NCBI RefSeq assembly: GCF_020740795.1 | Contig: NC_067285.1 | Coordinates: 19,573,241-19,637,240, forward strand | From: Apus apus | Taxonomy: Eukaryota; Chordata; Aves; Apodiformes; Apodidae | Length of the DNA: 64,000 nucleotides | Reading direction: 5' to 3' | Shown: positions 53,774-64,000 of the stretch, in pieces | How the letters are laid out: each line of letters starts with the position of its first letter | How positions within the stretch are numbered: position 1 is the stretch's first letter | Notes under the pieces: generated by a model | What the model was told of the DNA's origin: nothing | Seen by the model: only the letters and a program-made list of their open reading frames with translations | The model's database searches: none | Position numbers and translations under genes: made by a program

Positions 53774-56700
53774 GGGGCAGAGGATGATTGCTTCTTTTGT
53801 TTTTCTCTTTCTCAGTTGGATTGCAGGTTAAATTGCTTATTACTTGCCTCATCCTCTATCCCCTTTTTGCTCTTCTGCTTTTTATTTAAAAGAGTTTTCA
53901 CTTCTGCCATGCCAATGACGTGTAACAGCTGCTTTTGATTTATGAAAGCACAAGTAGAAGCCTTCTCACATGTCTGACTCCAGGGAAGATGTTAAAATGG
54001 TTTTCACTGAAAGGAAAAGAAAGGTGAACACATATATTTGAACTGAAAACACAGCATTTGCAATATCAAGAAGTGTGAATTTAACAAGGAGGAATCGAGC
54101 ATTTTTGCAAGTTGTCCTCTTTGCCATTTATAGATACAAACCAGTTTTACCTGTCAGCGCTTTTCAGAGGTGATCTTGGACTCTATGTCCCATTCTTTTC
54201 AGCTGAGCTTTGGGAACGCTTAGTATCCAAGGCCATAAAGGCCTGGCTACAGAATGTGCACCTCCTTGTTCTCCAGCCCTGGCTCAGTAATCATCCTAAC
54301 TTTTGTTCTTCTTTGATGGTGTCTGTGATACAAACAAAATCAACTACTATGTAATTAAAATTCAGATGACGCTTGCACGAACTTCTCTTTTGAGAGGGTT
54401 TTTTTTTGTCTTAGTTTACTGTAGCCCTTGGGATTTGGCTCTGTCTAGTGCAGTTTCTTTCCATTAAATGGAACCAAAATGTAGTTTGTCGGGTTTATAT
54501 ATCTATATCTGTGTGTGTATCTGCATTTTAATGCATTTGACATAAATATGCCTGGCAGTTTTTACTCTATACACCACTATACATCTCTCTTAATGTCTGT
54601 TGTCAGGTTGCTGTAGTTGTCTTTAAATTTCCTGGTATTGCCTATAATTCCAGCCTTTTGCCATGTGTTATATTATGCTTAGGACCACACTGCCCTGCTC
54701 TTGACTTCTCTTCTTTCTTTAAAGCATCTGTTGAATTTGGCAGTTTTCTGATTTCTGAATTACATACAGATAAGATGTTCCAGTTGTGCTAGGCCCTCTG
54801 GCACTTGTAACTCTTGTAGTGAGTTTAACTCCGTATCTTTTGGGGAATAAAACTACCACTTCTGTAAGTATTTGTTAGAAGGGCATATTGAACTGGAAGC
54901 CAAATCTAATGTTCCATATTTGAGGTGTGTTAGCTAGAAGAAAAATAAAATCCTCCTGGATTTAAAAATTATTTCAGTCCTTTTTTGCTAAAGCTTACAT
55001 GAGCTCCCCTTTGTACCCAGGATTAGATCTTATGAAGACAGCTATACCTGTGCATTGACATTTCTCATATGGAAGTCATCCTCTCTTTTATAGCATCCAG
55101 ACATCCTTTTCTTGCATTCAATTAAAAAGCATTTCCAAATTGTTTTCCAGTGGTGACAAGGAATGAAACAGAGAAGAACAATATAGATAATCATAGAAAG
55201 ACAGGAGAAACGGGCTGATTCATGTCGGAAGTGCATCAGCTAAGAAGAAACAAAGGGGAGAAAAGGCACAAGGAGACAGAAGATGCAGGTGTGATGTGAG
55301 TTAAGATGCTTCTGGGGACAGTGGAGGTGGCTGAAGCTGCAGCTAATGTGGTGACATTTGCTGTTCTGCTTGCTGTATCTCGGCTGGTGAAAGATAGAGA
55401 GCAATGAAATGCTTAGTTGCAGGCAATGTTTCCATGTGGGCTTTACTCTTTTCCACTCTGTTACCCGGGAAGCAGCTATCTTTTAATCCCCCTAAGCCTC
55501 TAGTCTCACACCAAAACATGTCCCTCCTGCGATGTAATCCTCTTACTTCAGTTCCACTGCTGTGCTCCAGTTATGCCCATGTGCTTGAGCGCATGGGCAG
55601 CAGGGTTTCTGTGCATGCCAGAGGTTGGAAAAATTTAAATTTCAAAGTACCTAGATGACATGTCTGCATACAACTAGTGTCCAAAGTAGTGTTTCTTAAT
55701 GTTGAATTCCAAAATCCTGACAACTGCCAAGATCCCAAATCCCAGGTTTTTTGGAAAAGCCTGTAGATTCCTTATGCTGTGGTGCATCACCTGTAACAAA
55801 AAAAAATATATAAAAAAATAACCAAATGTTTAAAATATTGGGCATCTTTGAATGTTATTTTATTTTTTGTATTACTCTGTTTGCCTCCATCTGTGGCAAT
55901 GAGGGCCTTGCGGAGCACCTTCTGCATTCTCTTGGATCACCAGTCTTACAGATCTGAAGGCCATTGTACAGCCACAAAAGTGGACGGAAAATTTGCTATC
56001 ACATCTACAAGTGCTGGAGACGAATAGAAAAGTTTCTGGGGGGAATACTGGTGCTGTGAATGAAACAATGTTTTTTACTTGGAGGAAGCATTTCCTAAGG
56101 CATAGTTAATGCTTTGCCAACTGCCAGGCTCCGGCAGGCAGCTCTTTAGGCAGATCCAAACATCTGATACACCAGGTGAAAATCAGTGCCCTGGAAAGAT
56201 CAGCTTGGAGATTTGCATTGAACACTGAGAGGAATGGAAGGGAGTTGACCATGTTCTCCTTGCTTTGGCACAGCTTCACTGTACTTGAAACTAGTCCTGT
56301 GCAAACCCCCTGCAGTGTTGAGCCCTGAGCCTATAACAGGACACAGCTCCTGTCCACTGAGCAGCACTGCATATAAGAGTAGAGAAAGTAAGGGTGAATT
56401 TCACTCAGGGCAGCATATTTTCTCTGTGCCTCAGACTTCTCCTCTGCCAGGTGATGGCCACATTTGCCTACTTCATGATACTGATACCAAGCTCTAGGAG
56501 TGTATTTTGCAGGAGGCTGTAAATTGCAAACTGACCTCATCATGTCCTTTGGTAAATGTGTGTATTGAAACCCAAACTTGTGAATCTCCAATATGGGGGA
56601 GTCTGAATGTGGACTAGGATGTTCTGGTTTGAGTTTTCATATTTTAAGTCTCTGTATTTCAGGGCACACTCCAGTTGTTTTTACAGGTTGCATCCTTATC

Positions 56701-57455
56701 CCATGTTACTGTTTCATCAGTCCCACTCCACTGCCTGTGCTGCAAGATGCAGCTCAGCAGCATCTAATCCTTCCTCCTGCACTCTCGTCTGTCCCAGAGT
56801 GCTTATCTGGCCAAATAATCTATTTTGTCTTGTAGAGAATGCCTACACATTCTCTGATATTTCTTTGTGTGTGTGGATGCCTTCTGAAAGGCCCCTTTAA
56901 AACTAAAATCTCAGGAGGAAATTTGACATTTTGTAATGTCCAGATAAGCAATATTTCTTGCCTGGGTTTTGGCCTTGAAGAAAAATGAATTTCAAAGCAG
57001 CAGTTACTTATTCTTTAATCTAATGGAAAATACTTCAGCCATCATTTCAAAGTGGAAGAATAGTACTTACATTTAGGGGTAATTTTATATTTTGTATTTT
57101 CAAAACTACTAAAAGGAATCAGAAATAGGTTTGTGGGAGTGTGTGTGTGGACTAGGAGGTTCTGGATCAGAACCTTTTTGTAATGGGATCAGCAAGCATG
57201 TTGACAATGTGATGCCCCAGGCATAAATGCTTGCAGAATGAGGAACCTACCCCCTTAGTCAATCCTCTCTGCTCGATTTCTAGAGCCCGTGGTGAAGCCC
57301 TTCTTTTATTGCTTCAGCTTCTCACTCAGTTACACGTGTAGTACCTAAATGAAAACAACCTCCCCAGAGGTCTGACTATATCTGTTTTCAAAAGGTATAC
57401 AGAAATGCCTTCAGTCATTTAGTGATTCTTTGTGGCTTTTAAAAAGTTACTTTTT

Positions 57456-57477
57456 AAAAAAAGAAAAGAAAAAAAAA
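57456..57477 (+). repeat. A-rich simple repeat
   Basis: This tract of A bases is interrupted by two G bases and directly follows a T5 run, so it is locally self-complementary with its left flank. Confidence 0.7.
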
Positions 57478-58484
57478 TCTTATAAAAGAGCTGCAGATTT
57501 CATAGATGTCCAGTCTGATTTCTGCAGCTAATGAATGTGTAGAGCACTGAGCATAGAATAGATTAAAACTGAGATTTTAAAATCTATCTTTGTTGAGGGT
57601 AAATTTAAAGGCAGTTTGACAAAAGCTAATCATATAAACTTCTATCCTTTTTCTGAAAATTTGAGGCAATTTCCTGTGAGGAGAAAAAACCCACCCTTGC
57701 TCAGAGCTCTAGGCAAATGAAGGGCAGGAGATTTACCGTGAATATGAGATTTATTTATAACTCTTTCCCCTTGGGAAATAAACTTTAGAAAATGCTGTGT
57801 CAGCTTGTGTGCAGGAATGCAGTACAGTCCCCAGTAGGTCAGCCAGCACTGACAGCTGCAGTTCATTTTCTGTTTCATAGGAATAAATGCGAGAGGCAGA
57901 GGAACCCCGTGATTTGTTTAATACTACTCATATAATATCATAATAATTGAGCTGATGTGTGTGTGTTTCCAAAAAAACCTCTGAAACCAAGCAGGATTTT
58001 ACTGGAACTGGGGCATGAGAGTTGCAGAAAGAGTATGAGTAAATGTCTTCGTTTAAGTGGAAAAGCTTCTATTCCAATAAGCTAATGGCCCAGAGATTTT
58101 ATTTTAGTAGAAAGTACAGAAGTTCCTGGGACTGCAGTGGTAAATTTAGCTCTTAGGCAGCTGCTGGCATTCAGCTCATTCAGGCACACAGAAACCTCAG
58201 CCCTCCGTATTAGAGGCTGACTGCACAGAAGTTTCCCAACCAGCTGAGGAGCTGTGCTTCTCTGGAAGGCTTCTTGTCTTCAGCTGTTAGGTTTTATTAG
58301 TCACCTGTCTGATTGCCTCAAACAGTCTTCTGCTGTAATCTGGTGATTTAGGATTACAGTGATGGGAAACAAGGTTGCCTACACAGAACATCCCTTTTTC
58401 ACCTGCAGCTGCCCTGACCAGGAGTTGTAGGTGGGGGTGCTCTGAGCACAATACTCTTTAATCACACCATCTACTTCAAAAAAC

Positions 58485-58498
58485 TTTTTTTTTTTTTT
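58485..58498 (+). repeat. T14 homopolymer
   Basis: Fourteen consecutive T bases are followed by CCTCCCCCCG, giving a pyrimidine tract of about 24 bases. Confidence 0.8.
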
Positions 58499-61400
58499 CC
58501 TCCCCCCGTTTTCCTGTTACTGTTTCTTGGCCTTCACTTTGACTGCCCTGCTGTGCTGGGTCACTGGGCTCATCCCTGCCTTATTTAGCCAATGCAGCTC
58601 CAGCAGTCCCTTCTGTAGCACTTTATTTCTTTTAGAAGAGTTCCTGCTTCTCCCTGCTGAATGTGAAGTAAATGTAGATTTTCATGTGCAAAGTCAAACA
58701 ACGTTTTTCCAGTTGACTCTTATTACCATTTCTTTTTCTCTGCTTCTCATGCTTTAAGGCAAATCAGGATTTTAAAAAGTACTTTAGGTTCTGATCTGTT
58801 AAAGTGTGCCTACTACCAGTTACAGTGACTGGAATACTTTTTTCAGATCAGGATGCTGAGAATGGCTCAGTCTGAGTCTTCCCTAGACCACAGGCATTTC
58901 TTGTTGGTTTTGGTGGGATCACTGTGTCCACATGGAGTGCTGGTTTATTGCTTCCTCCAGGAAGTTAATTCATCCAAGTGTTTGTGGCTTAGCCTGCAAT
59001 AGCTGGCTTGAGTCACCTGCTTACTGGTGTTCTTCTGTATGTGTGGGACATGACTGTGAGGTCTTGTTACCTAGCTATGTGTCTTTTCTTTGCTTTATTT
59101 ATTTACTTTTTTAATAATCTGTTGCTTCAGCTGTCTTCGTGTAAAGACTTGTTGTATTGATCACCCCAGTTGTCTGTTGCTGAACTCTGCATTTCTGCAG
59201 CATCTTGTACTAACAGAGGACAAACTCCTGAAATAATTTGTGTTAGTGGTAGAATTCTCTGTGTTCCATAAGCCAGGATTTAACCTCTAGTGACCATGCA
59301 CAAAAGCTATTGATCTGCCATTGGTTTAAATACTGCTTCACTTTTCATTTCCACCCTCTCCTTCATATTGGCATTTTGTTTGTTTTGTTGTCTGCTGCTA
59401 CATTTTGAAGAAAGAAAAGACCTGATACCATCTCCTTTTCAAGAAGCACTGCTGCTGAATGCAGAACTGAAAAAAGATGTCCCTGACAGAATGGGACTCA
59501 CCATTTCGCTTTCAGTGCCATTGTGGAAGACTTTCCCCTTATTCTATAGGGCCATACCATCTTTTTTTTCTTCATTAACTTACTTAAATAAAAAAGTTGA
59601 AATGACCTTCCCAAACAAACACAAATCTCTGTAGTATTTTGTTTTCATCCTGTTGGCCTCCTGTGTTGTGTTTATCTTCTCTGAAAGTAGGAGAAGTATA
59701 TAAAATTTAGAGAATCTAAATTTTCAGAGCATTTGTCTTCCACCAAAAAGATTGATCTGTTTTCATTTGTGGACATAACCTATTGTGACACATATAGGCA
59801 AGAAGCTGGGAAAATTACGTACACATATACCAATGATTAATATCAGTAAACTGGATAGGATCAGCTGCTAGGTATCAATTTAGGTGGTATCAACTGATGT
59901 GCAGAGAGATGCTGAACCCTTATCCTGCTACTGTATCAGAGGCACTCTTAATGAGCAATATACAGGAAAGACTAATAGAGCACATTAAAATTCTGCATCT
60001 GTCCTTTACTTTCCCTGCATTTTCATTTTTCTTCCCTTAATATCTGTGATGTGTAGTGTGATACTTACCCTGTTTCCCCCTGTACGGTTGGAAGGTAACC
60101 AGAATCGGCAGGATATTTGCCTGTGAGTAACAGGTCCTAAAGAGCCTCTGAGTGAGAGAGTGCCAGAGTATCTGCTTGTGAGTGAGAATGCAGTATTTCT
60201 CAGCACACCCCTTGTTTGCTGGTTTCTGAAACTTGTTTATCTGTGACTCTCGGGAACCTGCACCCTCGGTTCCTTTAACACTTCTGAGTATGTTGGTATT
60301 TCAAGTGCAGCACCCCAAATGTGGAAATGAAGATAATGACTACATATTTTTAGGCTAAAAAAAGAAGTACATTTAAAGTATGTTAAATCCTCTGTGTCTG
60401 AGAGGATTTTCCAAGTTTTAGCACTATGCAAATCATAACACTGTTTTGTCAGTGAGAAATGGCCATCTTGAGTCACTGTTCACACTGGCCTGTGAGCAAA
60501 GGAAATGGTCCTGAAAGACAGACCTGTGAAAGCAAGAGACATACATTGGCTTCTTCAGGCCTGAATTTTGCAGAAATCCCTGGAATATGTGATTGCAAAA
60601 AATGTCCTGGTGGGGCTGTGCTGTGGAAGGGGGTGGTTAGTGCTGGCATGGCAGACTGAGGATGCAGCCAGGTGTTTCAAAGCACTTCCTTACCAAGTGC
60701 TTGCTGTATACTGGTACTCTAATAGTAGAATGACTTCAAATGTTCACAGCACCAAACAGTGCAGAATGCTGATAGCACCAGTAGATACTCGTTGATGTTG
60801 TTGTTGCCAGGACTGGTCTTCTGCCTGGTCCCATGTAGGCTTCCCTGGGCACACAATAGTTGGCTGCATCCCAGAGCATCACATGAGGCCCTATGTGAGA
60901 CCAACTGTGCTTCCCCAACAAAATGATATAAAATGCTCTTGGGTTACTAGTTAAAGTAGTTTACTACACCTAGAGACTTTTATTTTGTGTTTATTTCTGG
61001 TACCAGTGGTTGTGTTTGGGGAAAGAGAGGGTAGTTGCTTATGTGTGTGCTTTCTGTAGGTTTTTTTCATGTTTTTTAAATCGTTTGGGTTAAATAGCAA
61101 TTTGATACCTGAATTTCCTGGCTAACTGTCCTGGAACTTTGAGTGGTCACTTAATAGAACTTTTTACTAGCAAATTTATGCTTGAAAAGGTTCTTGTTCT
61201 GCAGTTTAAATGCATTACCATTTCAATGAAGAGTACTTTTACTCTCTGCTGTGAATCATCTTTCCTCCCAGAACAGTCTTTAGTTTCCATTTATTTCCAT
61301 AAGAATGGTTGAATGTGTTGGTTTTTATATATATTATTTTTGTGTATTGTTTGACCTTACAAGCAATTCTTTTTTAGAAATGTAATGTGCTTAAAGCTCT

Positions 61401-63344
61401 CCAGAACATCACAGGTTAGATTTTTACAAAGATCTCACTCTAACCAGTGTTTGGCTAAGTAACTTGAATGGGATCTGTAGGACTTCATTCATTATTTACC
61501 TAAAATTGTGTGATCGTTTAACACTGAGTTTGAAATGCTTCAGGTCAGAATATTTTGCAAACTGAACTGATAAAAATGGGAAGAAGGAAAACTGAGGCAA
61601 AACCAAGCTGGTTTGTATTGAGTAGGTGTGACTAAACAAGTCTGATATCTGCAAGTGCTCTTTCAAGAGCTTTTGACCCTTGTTAGCAAAATTATCCTGA
61701 ACACTTTCCCAGCATCATTTGGGAAGTGATTTATCTAGTTGCTATAGGGAGTATCGTTTGCCTTTATGGTCCATGCAGTCAGAAATAGGTTAATAAGCAA
61801 TATTTTGAAATTAAAATGGAGGAAAAGAAGATAGATCCCTGAGCAAAAGAGAAGCAACTTGAGGTATCAAGCTGGCTTTGGGACGTATCTAGTTTTCTAG
61901 TGTTGTTCTGAACCTGGTTTTAGATTCAGGAGGCCTTTGTAACCTTGGCTAAGAGATGATTCTGTGTCTCACTGTTTTAACCGTATACTTCAATGGTATG
62001 ATAAGAGCTGGAAATCTGAGAGGCTTTGTAGATTTTCTTAGCTGAGTAGAGGCAGTGAGGCACATCTATCCTGTCCAAGTTGTACACAACATGCAAACGG
62101 CGCATCCGCCTGCCACCCCACGCTGGCATGCAGCCTGGTCCTGTAGCAAGTGAGCAAACCTGCAGAGTTGTGTGGACACCAAGAAAGGCTGGCTCTTTGG
62201 AGAGTTAATCTAGGCTGCAGGCTTCCCATGTCTGTTGGCAGCTTGAATAATTCCAAATTGCCGGTTGCCTAGAGGGGCTTTTAATCTGTGAATGTTTAAA
62301 ATAGTAAATTCTTTGGCATATTGACATGTGTAGTGTACCATGAGAATTCCAGCAGTTGCATTAAATGCAATTACTTCACAAAAGATGGAATGTTATTCCT
62401 TTTCATCTGTTTATAATTGCTGGCTTCAAGAGCATTTGTATCTCTCTTTCTGCTTTTAAATATATAACTTTGTTTGAAACAGCATTTTTGCTATCCCACA
62501 GGTAAGCTTAATGCATACTGCTGCCATTATCAAGAAGGGTGTATGATTTTGGTTCGTGTTTTTTGTAGTCCATGTAGTTTGTTCCCTGGGGGAAGGATTC
62601 ATTTTTATGTGTTATCACATAAAGGCATGCATCCATTTTAGGCAGGTTTTCTGGCAACAGCAAGATAAGAACATCTTAAGAAAGTGTTGGATGCCAAACT
62701 TTGCAGTCTGCTTTTTTTGTTAGAAATTGGGCACGTGGCATGTGAATGTCATGTGAGCAAATTAATGTCATTTTTGTGAAATGTACCAGACTGGTGGTCC
62801 TGTGCAGAAATTAAAATTTACTCTTCCAGGTGAGGCAGCCTCAGCTCAGCAAGAGGAAGGCTTTTGTGTCATCTTCTGGCTCAAACAATTGAAGAGGGGA
62901 GAGGGACATCAGTTCTCCATTTCAAAATGGCAACTGGAGGTGCATCATCAGATGCATGTTCTGAAATGCTTTTGCCCTTCTGTTCTGGCAAGGACATCCA
63001 AGTTGTGTTTCGTTAGGGTGCCCACTTGCTGAGGCTGCCTCAAGTCTGCAGCTGAGTTTGAAGAAAGGTAATAGTGATAGACGGGGCATTTTAAGTGCTC
63101 AAGAGCAGTTATGGCTACCTGGATTGTAACAAATGAGTGGAGGGACCCTCTTCAGACTCAGGTGATAGGAACTGGTGTTTTGGGGTTCACAAGGCTTCTG
63201 GTTTGCTTGTGTAAGTTGCATAGCTGTTGTGCTTAGTGGAAAATATGTCTGTTGTGGTAGGGAATCAAGAATAAAATAACTGAATATGGAACATGAAACT
63301 GACTGAGGTGCAAGGGAGGTGTAAACTTCTAGATCTCTGAACTA

Positions 63345-63740
63345 AGAATCACAAAATTGTTCTGGTTGGAAAAGGCTGTTAAGATCCTCAAGTCCAACCA
63401 TAACCTAACTCTGCCAACCATTAACCTAACTCTGCCAATTCCAGTGCTTAGACTGTGTTCCTAAGCTGCATATCTATGTGTCTTTTAAACACCTCCAGGG
63501 ATGGTGATTCAACCACCGCCTAGGCAGCCTATTCCAGTGTTTTATTAATCTTTTGGTGAAGAAGTTTTTTCTAGTATTTAATCTAAACCTCTCCTGATGC
63601 AACTTGAGACCATTTGCTTTTGTGCTATCACTTGTTACTAGGGAGAAGAGACCAACCCCCACCTTGCTACAGCCTCCTTTCAGGTAGTTGTAGAGAGCAA
63701 TGAGGTGTCCCCTCAGCCTTACCTCAGGGAGAAGTGTGGA
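63345..63740 (-). mobile_element. CR1 non-LTR retrotransposon, 5'-truncated 3' end
   Basis: On the minus strand this matches the 3' end of avian CR1. The C-terminal reverse-transcriptase ORF remnant reads [21 protein letters not shown], with the family's RKNFF and HWNRLP words. The family 3' untranslated region follows, with its TTGGACTTGAGGATCTTA and TTTTCCAACC segments, and the element finishes near 63345 at GTGATTCTTA, a decayed copy of the terminal ATTCTATG repeats. The body is cut off at its 5' side around 63740, as is usual for CR1. One base appears to be missing just after LPR (plus-strand position near 63520), which shifts the frame, so the copy is dead. It lies antisense to MARCHF8 within the putative intron. 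CR1 encodes no viral envelope and uses target-primed reverse transcription. Confidence 0.92.
63396..63436 (-). repeat. Tandem 20/21-bp duplication inside CR1
   Basis: AACCATAACCTAACTCTGCC (63396-63415) is followed by the same word with one extra T (63416-63436). The CR1 families I know carry this 3' untranslated word once, so the duplication appears private to this copy or its subfamily. Confidence 0.75.
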
Positions 63741-64000
63741 GCAAGAGTAACCAAGGAGCGGTCGCAGAAGGAAAAATGAGCCAGCAGGTGGAGAATGGAA
63801 GATGAAGAGTCCTGCATGGAAGCAGATGTGAACTGAAGGCACTGCTGAAGGAAGGAGACAGCTCTGTTGCTCACAGTCGGAAAGACAGAAAATTCAAGAG
63901 GAATGTATAAAACAAAAGGAAAGTTAGGAGAGGGATTCAGGCAATTGCAAAGTTTAGAGAAATGTGTTGCTGTAGGAATGGGCAGCAGTTTTTCTGTTTT
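63741..64000. other. Non-coding flank right of CR1
   Basis: This is purine-rich sequence (many GGAAG and GAGA words) without a recognisable exon or repeat. An open frame on the minus strand enters it from the CR1 remnant up to 63842, but the residues past about 63740 no longer resemble CR1. Confidence 0.5.

Larger units (their letters stand above)
25035..63344 (+). other. MARCHF8: Start of a second large MARCHF8 intron, non-coding
   Basis: About 38 kb follows the donor at 25035 without a recognisable downstream MARCHF8 exon. I looked for the Ser-rich linker (SSNISKA-like) and RING-CH Cys/His patterns and did not see them. The stretch is AT-rich, with homopolymer and microsatellite tracts, one small CpG cluster (44543-44620) and scattered open frames of up to 142 codons that match no family I know. 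Some segments have splice-like boundaries and are described as findings. A long extra coding exon of several hundred codons, as some MARCHF8 isoforms may have, is not visible. Confidence 0.6.

Noticed and set aside
56609..57165. Near-identical 20-mers TGTGGACTAGGATGTTCTGG and its one-mismatch copy at 57146-57165
   Set aside because: The flanks show no further similarity, so a shared repeat cannot be supported. It is most likely coincidence.
63474..63842. 122-codon minus-strand open frame taken as a host gene
   Set aside because: It is the decayed C-terminal end of the CR1 reverse-transcriptase ORF, not a host gene.
1..64000. CRISPR arrays, tRNA or rRNA genes, bacterial operons, endogenous retroviral genes or LTR pairs
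   Set aside because: I read for spaced direct repeats, tRNA B-box sequences and retroviral polymerase or protease motifs and found none that hold up. The only mobile element recognised is CR1.

Overview
This window is nuclear DNA from a vertebrate, most likely a bird. It shows sparse exons, long non-coding stretches, CpG depletion everywhere except one strong CpG island, and a 5'-truncated CR1 non-LTR retrotransposon near the right end (about 63345-63740, minus strand). CR1 copies of this type are typical of avian genomes and also occur in other sauropsids. There are no bacterial-type operons, rRNA or tRNA genes, or CRISPR arrays. 

The only gene I can name is MARCHF8 (MARCH8, c-MIR), a membrane-bound RING-CH E3 ubiquitin ligase, on the plus strand. 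Its first coding exon is at about 24856-25034, with the start codon at 24939. It supplies 32 residues beginning MNMPLHQIS and ending KEKEEQ, and stops at a phase-0 splice donor. The CpG island at about 3790-4920 is the natural candidate for the promoter and non-coding first exon, with plausible splice donors at 4339 and 4813. The exons carrying the RING-CH domain and the two membrane segments were not found and should lie to the right of the window. 

Layout: 1-3785 is upstream sequence with no recognisable gene. 3790-4920 is the CpG island, with E2F-like, CRE-like and GC-box motifs and a G-quadruplex motif. About 4339-24855 is a putative 20-kb first intron. 24856-25034 is the coding exon, whose leader holds a tight chain of upstream ORFs. 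From 25035 to the right edge is the start of a second large intron, with low-complexity tracts, a small GC-rich CpG cluster at 44543-44620, a few unproven exon-like segments, and the CR1 copy. 

I found no clear new biological system. The observations most worth checking are the upstream-ORF chain abutting the MARCHF8 start codon, the exon-like segment at 11836-12041, the intronic CpG and G-rich cluster, and the 95-base pure G/T tract at 51859-51953.
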